DNA from: Hygrophila difformis
Taxonomy: Eukaryota > Streptophyta > Magnoliopsida > Lamiales > Acanthaceae
Assembly: GCA_030278955.1 (NCBI GenBank)
Contig: JAOANR010000001.1
Span: 19,757,468-19,821,467, forward strand
Direction of reading: 5' to 3'
Length of the DNA stretch: 64,000 nucleotides
The translations under genes were made by a program, and so were the position numbers. This document shows positions 1 through 12,757 of the stretch, one piece after another. Numbering within the stretch: position 1 is the first letter of the stretch; every line of letters begins with the position of its first letter. The notes below the pieces were generated by a model, which was given only the letters and a program-made list of their open reading frames with translations, did no database searches and was not told the origin of the DNA.

Positions 1-340
1 GTCCAAGCTTCCTCTTTCGAATCCATGTTCAAGCAGGTACTTGGAGAGCCTTTCGTACCAAGCCCTAGAAGCTTGTTTCAACCCATAGAGTGCCTTGTTG
101 AGCTTGTAGACATGTTGAGGATGATGGGGGTCTTCAGACCCTCTAGGCTGTTCTACATTCACTTCCTCATTCAGCCATCCATTTAGGAAGGCACTTTTGA
201 CATCCATTTGATAAAGCTTGAATCCTAGCGAGCATGCGATGGACAGCAGGAGTCGGAATGCTTCAAGTCTTGCTACAGGCGCAAATGTTTCACTGAAGTC
301 CACACCTTCGACCTGGGTGTAGCCCTGAGCAACTAACCGA
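1..340 (-). pseudogene. copia reverse transcriptase fragment (cut by window edge)
   Basis: Minus-strand translation gives [30 protein letters not shown] and [13 protein letters not shown] in one open frame, all diagnostic of copia RT (RVT_2). It ends at the window edge in the palm domain, before the YVDD box. It is out of frame with the preceding ORF. Confidence 0.88.
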
Positions 341-925
341 GCTTTGTTCCTTTCCCTTTTTCATCACTTTTGTTGCGGAAGATCCACTTGGTTCCAATTA
401 TGTTCTTGTCTTGAGGTCTTTCAACCAGGGTCCAGACTTCATTTCTTTCGAACTGGAGTAGTTCATCCTGCATTGCATTTATCCAGTGTTCATCTTGAAG
501 GGCCTCTTCAACTTTGGAGGGTTCAATTTTTGAAGTGTAGCAGTGCAAGCCAGCTAGTTCCTTAAAGTCGATCTTTTTCCCTCGAGTCTTTCTCCTTTCA
601 TTTACATCGCCAATAATGTCTTCAGGGTCATGGTGCTTGTGAATGCGTCCATTTAGATCCTTTTGAGGTTCTCCTTCTTGTGACAAGGCGTCCAAGATCG
701 GCGTTTGGACTCTTTTGGTGGACATGTTATCAGACATGGTTCGAGCTGCACTGTTTTGATCATCCTGACCGCTGGGAGTTTCATCATCATAAGGTGGAAC
801 ATCCTCTTTGCTGGCCACATCTTCTATGGTCACATTTGTGGACTCCAGTACTTTCCTTGTTTTAGGAAGATATACTCTGTATGCACGACTTGTGGTAGAG
901 TATCCCACAAATATTCCTTCATTGC
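333..925 (-). pseudogene. copia polyprotein continuation (integrase C-terminus to start of RT)
   Basis: In a different frame from the gag-integrase ORF, it continues with SNEGIFVGYSTTSRAYRVY, the usual copia stretch after the integrase core, then an acidic linker and the beginning of RT ([32 protein letters not shown]). The frame runs into a stop at about 333 because a small deletion after DEKG shifts it; the expected [10 protein letters not shown] follows in another frame. Two independent frameshifts within 600 bp show decay. Confidence 0.88.
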
Positions 926-3900
926 TTTTTTTCTTGAAACTTCCCAACATGTTCCCTGTCATTTAGAACAAAACACTTGCTACCAAAAATATGGAAATAG
1001 GTAATTGAGGTCTTTTTACCGTTCCAAATCTCATATGGAGTCATAAGAGAGTTTGGCCTTAAGTAGACTCGGTTTATGGTGTAGCATGCGGTGTTAACAG
1101 CTTCGGCCCAAAGGAATTCAGCCACTTTCTTTGAATTGAGCATCACCCTAGACATTTCTTGTAGAGTTCGATTTCTTCTTTCGACTACTCCGTTTTGTTG
1201 AGGTGTTTTTGGTGCCGAGTATTCATGCTTAATTCCATGTGTTGTACAGTATTCCTCAAAGAATTGATTTTCGAACTCTCGTCCATGATCACTTCGAATT
1301 CGTTTTACCTTGGTGTCCCTTTTGGTCATGAGTCGATTGCACAGCTTCTCGAAAGCTTTGAATGTGTCGCCTTTTTCCCTGAGAAAATCCATCCAAGTGT
1401 ACCTGGAGTAATCATCAATACATACAAATATATATTTTTTACCTCCCAAACTTTCAACTTCCATTGGACCTATAAGATCCATGTGCAGTAGGTCAAGACA
1501 CTTGGTCGATCCAGGGTGTTCAGACAGTTTGTGTGAACTCCTGTGCTGTTTGTTTTTGGCACATTCGTTGCATAGAACTGCATTTGATTTATTGAACAGA
1601 GGAAGACCTTTGACTGCCCCGGTTCTGCTGAGTTTGATAAGATCCTTGAAGTTGAGATGTCCAAGTTTTTCATGCCATAGTGTGATGTGATCTTTACCTG
1701 CAGCTGAACCAAAATTGCAAGTTTGAACAAGATGATAACAATTATTTTTAGAACGCAAACCTCTCATGATGCATTCTTGATCTTGGTTGAGCACTTGACA
1801 GTCTTTCTTGGTGAACTGCACCACGAGGTCTTCATCACACAGTTGACTGATGCTAATCAAGTTAGCTTGGAGTCCATCAACAAGGAAAACAGGAGACAGT
1901 TCCTTCGAGCCATTGTTCTCAATGGTGCCTTGTCCAACTAGGGCACCCCTTTTTCCATCTCCAAAAACAACGAATCCTCCATCAATCTCTTTGTAGTGTT
2001 TGAGCAGACTCCTTTCACCTGTCATGTGTTTGGAACATCCACTGTCGAAGTACCATACTTTGTCCGCAACATTCTTCTTTTGTGAAAGAAAGGCAACTTG
2101 ACATTTGTTCTGAATTTTAGGAACCCATTCGCACTTGATGGAGATCAGCTTCATCTTGATTTTGTCGTTTGGCCAGGTGATAGGTTTTCCTGTTTGTAGG
2201 TCTCTTACCAAGATTCCACAGTTCTTGGTTCTGTGCCCTTCAAGCTTGCAATAATCGCATCTGAGTGGAATTGGAGGTGGTGGTCTTCTTGTCCATTTGT
2301 TCCTTCCCTCAGGATGGAATGATTTCTTGATAGTTCGGTGTTCACTCAGCATTCCCCCGGACACAAACTTGCTTTTCTTTTCTCCTCTTGAAGTTGAGGC
2401 TTGATATCCCAAGCCTTGTTTGTTGTTGCTCGGCCTTCCCATAGCAATTACATCATCTAACTTGGCTTTTCCTTTGTTTAGTGCCGCCAGAGTGTTTTCT
2501 ACCTTGGCAAGTTTGTCTTGAACTTCGGTGAGCTCAGTGTGAAGAGCATCTTTCTTTCCTAGCATACTATAGTACCATAGTTTATAGTCAATTTTTTCAA
2601 CCTCCAGTTCCTTGTTTTCTTTCTGAAGCTCTGCATTTTTCTCACGTAGTTCGTTCACCAGTCCAGACATCTCTGTGAACGCCTTTTCAAGTTCCTGATT
2701 TCTGCTTGTGAGACTCTGGAGCTGTTCCTTTAGGCTTCCATTCTCAACATGTAATTCTACTGATTCAGCAATGGATATTTCCAGTTTCTCGAAAGTTTCT
2801 TCATAGAGATCGTTAAGTTTACTGATGCTTTCATCTTGATCCCTATCAAAAGAGCGAACCATGTTAGAAGAAACCATATTGACTGAGTTGGTACCCATAC
2901 CTGTCTCGGGTTCATCATTACTATCAGAATCCCATGTGCCGACGAAGGCTACGCCATAGTTTACACCATGTTCATTAGACTCCTTCTCATCTTCAGAGTC
3001 ACTGAATGTTACTTGATAAGATTTGCTGGACTCCTTTGGTCTGAGATTGGCACAGTCTTTTTTCATATGGCCTCTTCCCCCACATTCAAAGCAGATGATC
3101 TCCTTGTCATCCTCAATCTTTGAAGATTTTGGTTTATTTTTGTCGAGAGACTTCGAGCCTTTCTGAGTGGATTTTGAGTTTGATGTCCCGACATCCTTCT
3201 TCATGGATGAGTTGAATCTAGATCTTCGGTTCTTGATGATCTGATTTAGTCTTTTGGACACCATGGCCAATTCTTCTTCGTCACTAAAGTCATCATGATC
3301 TTCCATGGAGGAGTCATCCACATCCTTGGTCACGGATTTGAATGCCACTGGTTTACTTTTGGTCCTGGGACAGTGATCCATTTCCCATGATTGTAGGATT
3401 CCCATTAGTTCATCAACCTGCAATTTATCAAAGTCTTTGTATAGTTCAAGTGCGGCGACCTTTGCATTGAACCTTTCCGGAAGCGTCCAAATGATTTTTC
3501 CTACAATATCCTGTTGAGAATACACTTTGCCAAGCTGAAGAGCTTGGTTGGTTAGATCACGAATGCGACCAATATATTGGCCGACTGACTCATTATCATC
3601 CATAGAGATCTTATGAAATTGTGCATCGAGAGTAATGATTCTAGATTTCTTTACCGGAGCCATACCCTCGTAGGTATTGGCTAAAGTAGTCCAGACATCG
3701 TATGCGACCTTACATCCAGCGATGAGTCTGTATTGATCCTTTGTGAGAGCATTGTGAATTGCATTCAGGGCTTTGGAGTTCTTTGAAGCGGCAAGCTTCT
3801 CGGCAGCAGTCCATTCACGCCTTGGTTTGATGGTTTTTACACCGTCTTCTTCTTTTACTGGGGGATGGTATTGGTTTTCTACTACATCCCAAGCCCCTTC

Positions 3901-4002
3901 ATCCAGAGCAATGAGAAAAGCCTCCATTTGATCTTTCCAGTATGCATAGTTTGATCCATCGAGCAATGGTGGTCTGGTTACAGATCCGCCTTGGTTTTCC
4001 AT
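919..4002 (-). pseudogene. copia gag-protease-integrase ORF (5' part of polyprotein)
   Basis: The polyprotein opens at the ATG at 4002 (MENQGG); upstream in-frame codons come from the PBS. Residue positions are approximate: UBN2-type capsid domain 15-210; CCHC knuckle CFECGGRGHMKKDC near 300-316; Glu/Lys/Leu-rich coiled coil 390-517; second CCHC CDYCKLEGHRTKNC near 581; aspartic protease DSGCSKHMTG near 650; GAG-pre-integrase HEKLGHLNF near 775; integrase core with D in MDLIGP, D in SDHGREF and E in VVERRNR. The frame ends in a stop just after GKFQEKK, where an A-run (T-run at 926-932 on the plus strand) has gained or lost a base; the next ORF continues the same protein. It packaged RNA and made, cut and integrated cDNA. 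It is broken as a polyprotein, though gag to integrase remains open. Confidence 0.9.
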
Positions 4003-4037
4003 GCTTCTTTGTCTAGATCTCGCTTTCCAAAGCGTGT

Positions 4038-4050
4038 GGCTCTGATACCA
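4038..4050 (-). other. Primer-binding site for tRNA-iMet
   Basis: TGGTATCAGAGCC on the minus strand, two bases after the LTR, complementary to the 3' end of plant initiator tRNA-Met. It is the standard copia PBS and sets orientation. Confidence 0.93.
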
Positions 4051-4052
4051 AT

Positions 4053-4971
4053 TGTTAGGTCCATTTGCATGGATAACCAATTAAGTAGTCCTGAAAACTA
4101 GTTCAAGCACCTTTCGTGGACACGTTAAACAGTTTAAGAAATTAAGCAGCGGAAAGTAAATAAACTGTAAAAGTAAAGAACTCAAGGTTTGTTGACCCAG
4201 TTCGGCACAAGCCTACATCTGGGGGATACCAATCCAGGAGATTCACTAATTGTTTTGGTTTGATCCTCGATCTAAACAATAGTGAATTGTTTCGCCCAAC
4301 TCCAATCACCAAGCGGACTGAATTGTCAAACCAAGACACTCCCCCTGTCTTGGTGAAGATCTCCCCGACCTTGCTCCAATCCCTTGAAGGCTCCTCCTTC
4401 AAGTTTGCCCTTGGTAGAAACCTGTTGGCGAATCTCATTCTTAAATCTTTCAATGAAGCTCTTGAGTTTGTCGACTCCTCGAAAGCCTTGATTGAATCCG
4501 TTGACTTCAATCAAGCTCACTGTAACACTGTCGATCAATTCACCCGAGGAAGTGTTGATCGGATTTCTTCCTTCGAAATGATAAACTCGCGAACACTGAA
4601 GGAATGTGATTCTTTTCTTTTCAATTGCTTTCGATTGCTCAAGGGTGTAGGTAACTTTTCTCGTCGTGCAGATCCATCCCTTGGCCGCCCTATTTGAAGA
4701 GAATCACCTTGTCTCTATTCTAAGGTAGGAGATCCCCTTTTCATAAATGCGCGGATCCTTAGAATAGAGTTGCCCGAATTAAGAGATTGTAGTTTCCATA
4801 CTCCGTGTGCAAAATCCGGGCAGAAGATCAGCTAGCCGTTGGAGGATCTTCATGAGTATATTCGCCAGCTCTTCTTCCTTCACTTAGTTTGTCTGCTGTT
4901 GACGAGGTTGGTCCAACAAAGTAGTTCAGACATCGGTTGTGAACACATTTGCTCAAAACTGGTTCCCAACA
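4053..4971 (-). repeat. 5' LTR of the SIRE-type copia element
   Basis: The 919-bp LTR starts TGTTGGGAACC on the minus strand and ends CA two bases before the primer site. TG..CA termini and the PBS fix both ends. Open frames inside it (for example 4260-4697) are fortuitous. The partner LTR is outside the window, so identity and age cannot be judged. Confidence 0.85.
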
Positions 4972-5484
4972 CGAACCTTTCGGTATACCGATCTTCGGTA
5001 TACCGAAAGTTTCGGTATGAAATATTTTCATACCGTTGCCATACCGACATTTCGGTAAGTTCGGTATATACCGCTATACCGAACATTCGGTACATACCGA
5101 AATACCGGTATCGCGGTATATACCGACATACTGAACATTTGCGACATACCGACATACTGGTATTGCGGTATATACCGACATACCGAACTTTCGCTACATA
5201 CCAGCATACCGGTATTACGGTATATAATGGTATCGCGGTATATACCGACATACCGAACAATCGGTATATACCAATATACTGATACCGCGGTATATACCGA
5301 AGTTCGGTACGGTAACGGTATACCGCGGTATCAAAATATTTATACCGTTACCATACCGAAATCTTACGGTACGGTATGATACCGTACCGAAAATTACGGT
5401 ATACCGAAAATTTCGATATTCTCGGTATTTTTCCGGTACGGTATGTGCGGTATGCGGTATATTCGGTATCTTTCCCCAGCCCTA
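4972..5484. mobile_element. hAT-type element, right half, split by the copia insertion
   Basis: About 500 bp of interspersed CGGTATACCG-like words in both orientations, ending CCCAGCCCTA, which on the other strand reads TAGGGCTGGG, a hAT-like terminus as in other elements here. The left part should lie beyond the copia element's distal LTR. Eight bases after the end (TAAATACT) would be the TSD. The ORFs across this stretch are products of the repeats. No transposase is seen. Confidence 0.65.
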
Positions 5485-5492
5485 TAAATACT

Positions 5493-6525
5493 CATATTGG
5501 TTGTGGAGAATATTTCAATCTGACTTTTAATAGTAATAATACTCCAGTCTTAATCACTGCCACTCTCCAAATCAGTAGACAATATCGAGTCAAATAGGGC
5601 AGTCCCCACACATGAAATGGTAGAGCCCTTTGGTCATTACAACGTCGAGGGTCATCCCATTACAAGAATTATTTGTCTTTTAGTAATATTTATTTTTGTT
5701 GTAGATGTGATTAAGGTCAACCATTACAAAAATTATTTGTTTTTAATATCTAAATAAAGTTTTCTCATAAATTTGATTCTAGCTAGTAATTCCAAATTTT
5801 TTTAGCACCTCTTAGAAAACATAATTAGTATTTTGACCCGAGCTATTGTATACCATTTTTAGGTGAATACCAGGGTATCCCCAGGCCACATTGGACCCAA
5901 GACTAATCACTTGAGGATCTGCAAAGGCAATTAAGGACGCTTCTCCCAAAGCTATTGTATACCTTTTGATAAAAATAAAACTTATAAAATGGAAATTAAT
6001 TTGGTACGCAGAAAGCCAGAAATAAATTATAGACGCGACTTTTGGAAAACGAAATTGTTAAAGTTAAAATGGAAGTCATTTTCTTGCATAAGTTAAGCAA
6101 TAGTGATACTAGATTGATACTGTACAACTTAATTTTCAAATTTGCAGTCTTAATCATTTGTTGAATATATATATAAAAAAATAAAATAATATTGCTCTTC
6201 ATTCTGGAAGTGAAATACGTGTTGATACTCTTTTAGTTGTTTTATAATTAGTGGCAGGAAAAGGGTTCCTTTATTGGATTAAAGTGGATTTAAAGATGAT
6301 GAATTGATGGCCATAACTACGAAGAAAGGGAGAGACGTAAAGACTAATTAATTAAAAGAGGAGATTAAGATTAGTATTATCTCTAAGAAAGTGGGGATTT
6401 TAGAATCCAAGACTTTTAAGTTTGCTTTTCTTTTGGATAAAAAAATAAGTTAAAAAGAACAAAACTTAAAGCTAAACAAACTGAGGATGATTAATCTTGA
6501 GGAACAAGAGAGGAAAAATATAGTA
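5493..6525. other. AT-rich gene-free sequence
   Basis: Apart from the small retroposon-like insert at 5841-5963 I see no coding sequence, TIRs or repeats. The longest ORF here is a low-complexity AT-rich reading frame. Confidence 0.5.
5841..5963 (-). repeat. Short retroposon-like insert with 14-bp flanking direct repeats
   Basis: AGCTATTGTATACC occurs at 5841-5854 and again at 5950-5963 around a 95-bp insert. On the minus strand the insert contains GGATACCCTGGTATTCACC, which looks tRNA/SINE-like. The exact repeats look like a target duplication. Family not identified. Confidence 0.4.
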
Positions 6526-6715
6526 CTCCCTCCGTCTCATTCCAAATGTCATACTTACTATTTTTGGATGTCCCATTACAAATGTCTTCTTTCTATAAAT
6601 AGAAATAATTTTCCCCTCCAACAACTATGTGGACCCCACCATATACTCACAAACCAACTCTACCTTAATTACCGTGTCCAACAGTAACAATACACTTGGA
6701 GTGGGACGGAGGGAG
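6526..6715. mobile_element. Stowaway MITE (family A)
   Basis: A 190-bp element with TIRs CTCCCTCCGTC / GACGGAGGGAG flanked by TA on both sides. These are the hallmarks of Tc1/mariner-derived Stowaway MITEs. The interior (TTTCTATAAATAGAAATAAT palindrome) matches the element at 52525-52714. Confidence 0.9.
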
Positions 6716-6717
6716 TA

Positions 6718-7544
6718 ATAAACTTCATTTTGAACTTGGACACCATCGTAATAACTTTGGATCTTATTTAGGGATTTCAATTAAACTTGCAAACGCTAAC
6801 CCAAAAAAATTAAACTTGCAAACTTTCTACATTATTTTCAGTTTTCTTAATTCTCATTATTACTATAAAACCCGTTTTGTTTAAATACGGAGCTTGAATT
6901 AAGGTGATATTGATATAACGTAGTAAGTATTTTTTTTAACACAATTTTTAATAATGTGGTGATGTCCTCTAACTTCAATGTTCTTCAATATTCTTTTCTT
7001 TTCATTTCTTTTTTTTTTTTAAAAAAAATGTCCCAGGTTGCTTATATGTTGGAATGTCCTATTGTTTATATCAACCTAGTCCATTCCACTCATTAGCAAT
7101 TAGTTTTCGGTTAAAACATCATATATGTCGTTTTTTTAACAAATTCTATTGTTCTTCTACGATCTATCTGTCCTTGAGTAATAATTGATAGATAATTGAT
7201 GTTCAATATAGCAATAATTAAGAAATACTGCAATAAAACAAAAGGAACATGCAAGACAAGAACTTATAGGATATAGTGGGGCTACTAGTGTGGAGTATTA
7301 GCTGGACATGCACATGCACAACTCGAACCATATGGGGTCTTCTTGGAATATTTGTGTATATATTCATTTATTTTACTTATAATCATTAATACTGAGGGGA
7401 AAAAAAAAAGAAGAAAATGGGGTCGGGACTATTAAAAGTTTTTGATAAAGGGTGACACTCATGTGTCGGGAAAGATGTGTATTAAAAGTTTGTACCATTA
7501 TGTAGATAACTACTTTTCAGAAAAAAGTTCAGTATATAAACATA
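6718..7544. other. AT-rich gene-free sequence with SINE-like scrap
   Basis: No coding sequence. Around 7450-7480 a short stretch (GACACTCATGTGTCGG) matches the 3' part of the minus-strand SINE at 51793-51965 and is probably a fragment of that family. Confidence 0.4.
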
Positions 7545-8578
7545 CTAGTAATACCCGCCCGTGCGATGCACTTGGCAAGATATTTTCATTAGTAAAATAA
7601 AGAAAAGATTTAACAAAGAATATTAATAAAATTTTAGTAGAAATAAATAATATAGTTTAATACATGTGTCGTAAGGATTATGACAAGATGTGAAACTAAA
7701 CATACGTTTTATCCCAAAAGCATAGATTTTTTCATAAATTAAAGTTACACTTTCGTATTCATTACTGAAATGAGGTTGAAACACAAAATTCAATCGGTAT
7801 GATAGGCCTTTTGATGAAGATTTTTAATTCAAAAAAGAAAAATAAAAAAAGAACATTTTAAATATCATATCCATAATGTTGTTTCATAATAACATAAAAA
7901 AAAATAACTACACATGACTTCTCTATTGGTAAGAGTAAAAAATCTCACAACAAAGCAGCCGCCAATTGGGCTAAACTCATTAGCGTGAAAACCAACCAAA
8001 CCATCCACGAAAAAAGAATCAAACTCACTTTGATATGACTAATACAAATAATTTAATATTAAATAAAAATAAAAATAATAGAAGAAAAAATTATTATTTA
8101 GAGTTACTTTATTTATTTTTTGAAATTCAAATCTAAGTTTCTCATTTTCAATCTAAGAATCATAAATAATTAGAGAAGATTCACTTAGTACTTAGAACTT
8201 AAACTTGATTAGTACAGAACGTAAAATGAATATTTTAATGAGATTATCCGCTTTTATGAAAAGAACCTAATTAAGACACTTTTAATCACTCTATCAAAAA
8301 TGACCATCTGTCCAAGTTACAATTCAATTTGATCAACTTTACATGAAACATTGAATTTTTTACTTTTAATTTTACCTCTTCAAGAAATTGTAGGTATTAA
8401 ATCAATTTTATTATAAACTAATTATGAACTCTTTTTATATAGAAAAGATATATGATGAGTAATTAATGTGTATGGTTTATGTTGTAATTAATTAAAAAAA
8501 TAAATTTAATATAGCAATGAGAAAGGAGTTTCTGGGGAAACTTTTTTGGAGAAATACTCAACTTTAGTATAATATAGA
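7545..8578 (-). mobile_element. Non-autonomous Helitron
   Basis: On the minus strand it begins TCTATATTATACTAAAG preceded by A and ends CTAG followed by T, the A^T insertion pattern of Helitrons. Upstream of CTAG lies GTGCATCGCAC, a weak 4-bp hairpin in a GC-rich stretch that is the decayed subterminal hairpin. About 1.03 kb and AT-rich, with no Rep/helicase ORF. Confidence 0.7.
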
Positions 8579-8600
8579 TATACCATATATGTATATATTT

Positions 8601-9653
8601 GGAAAAAATGCCAAATAGGTCCTTTTTCTTTTCCAAAAATTTAAATCAGTCCTTTTTCTATTTATTACCAAAACAGTCCGCTACAAATGCTAGTTATGTC
8701 CAAATCAGTCCTTTGTTCATTAATTATGCTCTAATTACCGACGTGGCAAGGATTTAAATTTAAACCTGATATGTGGACATAATATTAGTCCCTTTTCTTT
8801 TATCTTTTGCTAATTTAGTCCTAAATTTTTATTTTGTTCCATTTAGTCATCTACCTAAAATCAGTCATTTTTATATTAATTGGCCTCCATCCTTTCAAAT
8901 TATTTTATTTCAGGCCCAGAACCTTAAATTTTTTATTATTACTAATCCATTTATCAAATAAATGTCCAACACACTTCCGTAAATAAAATTAAACACCAAA
9001 CCTCATGCATTGGGTTTTATTGTCCATACTTCCTACATTCATAACATTCCAAAAAGTAAAATTAAATCATTTACACAAAAATTAAAATTAAATCATTTAC
9101 TACGTTTTAAGGTAGGGAAACAAAGTGTGATTGTGTTAATTATTGAAGGAAACCAGAACCAATGAACCATCGGTTACAGTCGGATGGTTAGAGAGAGTCC
9201 GTAAAATCCCGGATCTTGGAAAACCCGGTAACAAGGCAGTCAAACCTAATGTATGAGGTTTGGTGTTTAATTTTATTTACGGAAGTATGTTGAGTATTTG
9301 ATAAATGGATTAATAGTAATAAACAAATTAAGGTTTTGTGCCTGAAATGAGATAATTTGAAAGGTTGGAGACCAATTAATATAAAAATGACTGATTTGGG
9401 TAGATGACTAAATAGAACAAAACAAAAGTTTATTACTGAATTGACAAAAGATAAAAGAAAAATGACTAATATTATGCACACGTGTCAGGTTTAAATTTAA
9501 ACCCTTGCCACGTCAGCAATTAGAGCATAATTAGTGAACAAGGGACTGATTTGGACATAATTAGCATTTGTAGCGGACTGTTTTGGTAATAAATAGAAAA
9601 ATGACTAATTTGAATTTTTGGAAAAGAAAAAGGACCTATTTGTCCTTTTTCCG
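8601..9653. mobile_element. Mutator-like element with ~400-bp terminal inverted repeats
   Basis: The first ~420 bp and last ~410 bp are inverted copies of each other (GGTCCTTTTTCTTTTCCAAA ... reverse complement at the other end), and a 9-bp duplication TATATATTT flanks it at 8592-8600 and 9654-9662. Long TIRs and a 9-bp TSD define MULEs. The ~200-bp centre (about 9100-9245) resembles the block at 63835-63930 and is probably acquired sequence. The ORFs at 8773-8961 and 9188-9481 are the two TIRs read in opposite directions, not genes. No transposase. Confidence 0.87.
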
Positions 9654-9662
9654 TATATATTT

Positions 9663-10100
9663 CCCGACAATTTCTAGGGAATTCATTTTGGACATCTATA
9701 TATATGTAATATTTTTAAAATTATTTTCAGGCGTTGAACTAAATCGAAAAAAACCTTGAATACACATCAAACTTGCATGTGACCAATATAATTGTTGAAA
9801 CTTGAGACAGAGTTATTATGTAAATGGGGAATGTGAGGGTTACTCATTGGTTGGGTTGTTAATAAATCGTTACATGAAGTAGTAATTTAAAATTAATTAA
9901 TTAAAAATAAAAATTTAATATATTAATTATTTTACTATAAGGTTATGCACATATTTTTAATGTAAATAGTTGGATTTCGAGAGGATATAGTAATTGGAAA
10001 CGGCTCCACTTATTAAAAACAAATACAGAATTGCTGCATGCATGTGCAGGCGTGATGGGAAGAATAACTTTTGTATTGCTTGAGAGAATTTTTATGATAT
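9663..10100. other. AT-rich gene-free flank of the Athila element
   Basis: Nothing recognisable. The last five bases before the Athila LTR (10101-10105, CATTA) are its target duplication, repeated at 29002-29006. Confidence 0.55.
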
Positions 10101-12757
10101 CATTATGAAACTTTTGACAATTTCCCACACGAGTATTTTCGAAATAAAAAGAATCCTAGTCTTGATTTTTTTTAATGAAAATCAATTTATGATTACGGAG
10201 TTGGGATTAGGGATATATGTATAGGTTGTCACGTTTTTATTACTCGTGTTAAGAAACTGTGGCCCGAAAGCGCACGGTGTCAAAAATTGCAATAATTTGT
10301 AGGTAAGTCCGGATCGTTCACCGGATGATGTGCAATAGAAGCAGGGCCCACGTCATTTTACAAGATTTTCAACTCGGTTACTCGAATCAGTTTGAGAAGT
10401 TGACTAACAACTACTTTACTGAATTTAAACTAGTTAAGAAAGCAATTAAAGTCATTCTACAAAACATGTAAAATTCTATTCTAGAACGCAGATGAGTTTA
10501 AGCTAAAAAACAATTAAAATTAGATCTAGAAAAGCAGGTAAATTTACCCTATGGAAGCAATAAAATTATTCTAGCAAAGCTGTAATCTAAGCTATACTAG
10601 CTATGAAGCTGATTCAAAAAAAGATGACAGAATGGACAGGGAGAAAAGAATAAAGATTGGACAAAATTTAGATAAAGCATAATTAAACTTCCATTTTTAT
10701 ACACCAATCTTCGTTTGGGATAATCTTGTCAGATAGCTAGATCTCATGCTCTCAGTACTATGTTCCCTTTAACAGACAGGTACTTACAGTATGAGTTTAC
10801 ATGTTCTTAAGACCACAAATTCTAAGATACCACAGATTCATGACTGCCCCGGCCAGGGTATGTTATTTCATCTGTGGTGGACAAGCAACACCCAACAGTT
10901 CATTAGTTGAATTGCCAAGTACTGCTATCATTCCCCCATGTCACACCCAAAGTCTATAAATAAGCCTGAACTATCCCTTAACTCTCAGACCTAGAAGCAG
11001 TTCCACTACTCTCATTACAACCGAGTGACCTCTAAAGAAAGCATATAAAAGAAAGCGGTAAGAAAGCATTTAAAATCCTATCACTCAGAGGTTTTGAAAG
11101 AGTTACCCTGGTAGTACAAGAAGAGCCCCCAGTCAGGGTGACCGGATGTGGATCAAGAATTTTCGGATCTCGGTGAACCGCTCGCAGTGTTCACTTCCTT
11201 CCAGGTGGTTATGAGATACAAACTAATTAAACGAACTAATTAATTAGTTCGTTCCGGATGTACTCACTCAGGACTCAAGAATAGGCTTTGGCAGAAGATG
11301 ATAGCAGTTGAAAGGAACTCAACCCTATCTTAGAAAATAACCAAGCCTACGCATTGTTCCTTTAGGATTATTTGTCACACTGTATTTGAATCAAAGTGGA
11401 TCCCATCTCGGTATGACAATTAAAACTAAATTCTCAACACATAGCAATTTTGGAAAATAATAGATTTGAAAATCATTCCCTAAACAGGTACTAGACTCTC
11501 AACAAGAACACATACCCTTTCAGTCTAGATGAGACCTAATCGCTGACTCTGCTTCTAATTCCCCAAAATTTATCACTCGATCGAATGTGAACTAATCATA
11601 ACTGAGGAGTTTTATCCCTTACTTAGATTCGGATTTTATAAGTGAATTTTTGTTGGAAATTTAATATACTGTATCAGTTTAAATCTAGACTTCTAATATC
11701 CAAGGGAAGGATCCCAAAATAATATTGACCACAATATTACATAATAATATCATGCATAAGGATATATGGAAGTGTAAAATTAATTAACCCAAAATATAGT
11801 GGTGGGTCTAGACAGAAAATGAGACACAGATATGAAGCAGCCGTGGGGCTAAAAATGGTGGCAGAATAATTAGGTGGATTGCAAACATCTGCTATCCAGT
11901 TTCCTAATTACTCGAATGGATGAATTTAGACAACAGAAACCCTATAATGGCAGTGTCGCTACCAGTTGGGCCTCTACTATCTGCGAATTCAGATAAAAAC
12001 CTACATGTTTCTTCTCTGCAATACTCGTCAGTTAATATTGACAGATATTAGCTGATTCATATTACGGATTAGAATTTGGGTTTTGAAATTAAAATAAAGA
12101 AAATAAAACTGTATCTGGATAGGAGTCAGCTGAGCAGCTATTATAATCCCGGATGGACGAACCGCCAAGGCTTCCACCGACCACTACCCTGACCATGCAA
12201 AATAACAACTAGTAATTAATATTCAGACAACGAGCTAGTTTATCCGTGTGGGAATACCTGCCAACATTAGTCTGATATATTCCTTACTAGTTGTTTCACA
12301 CAATCACGAGAAAGACAAAATAAAATGAAATAAAATGAGATTCCTTGTATGAGAGACATTGGTTTCTCATGCAAGGGTATGGAATTAATCCATAATTAAT
12401 GACTTAAATAACCCTTCACGCCATAATTAATTACAGTCCGGATTATTTGCTTAAGGCATTAAGGTTTTGTTTATAGAAAAATATTTTACTGAGAATTGAA
12501 CAAAACTCCTTTAATCATAGTAATTATTGACCTTAATTATTGCTAATCATGATCTTTAATTATTGATTTAAGGGTTCAATTATTTAAGTGAGAGAATGGA
12601 GAATCAAAATTTTGGCAGCATAACGCTTTATATTGCAATCTTAGGATATTACATCTTAACCCCACACATCTTAACCCGTGGGGTTAAGATGTGAGTGATG
12701 CAATATAATAGAGGATTAGAGATCAGAACTTTTGAGATTTAAAAGAGATAAGGATCC

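Larger units (their letters stand above)
1..4971 (-). mobile_element. SIRE-type Ty1/copia retrotransposon, 5' part, decayed
   Basis: Read on the minus strand this gives a 5' LTR (4971-4053), a tRNA-iMet primer site, a long gag with coiled coil and two zinc knuckles, protease, integrase and the start of reverse transcriptase; the rest lies beyond base 1. The order PR-IN-RT defines Ty1/copia, and the long gag with a central coiled coil and a second CCHC is typical of the SIRE/Maximus lineage. At least two frameshifts interrupt the polyprotein, so this copy cannot encode a full product. It inserted into a hAT-type element whose right half begins at 4972; the first five bases there (CGAAC) are the expected target duplication. 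Confidence 0.93.

Noticed and set aside
4260..4697. 145-codon ORF on the plus strand
   Set aside because: Lies wholly within the copia LTR, opposite to element transcription, with no domain.
8773..9481. Two similar hypothetical proteins on opposite strands
   Set aside because: Both are translations of the same MULE inverted repeat.
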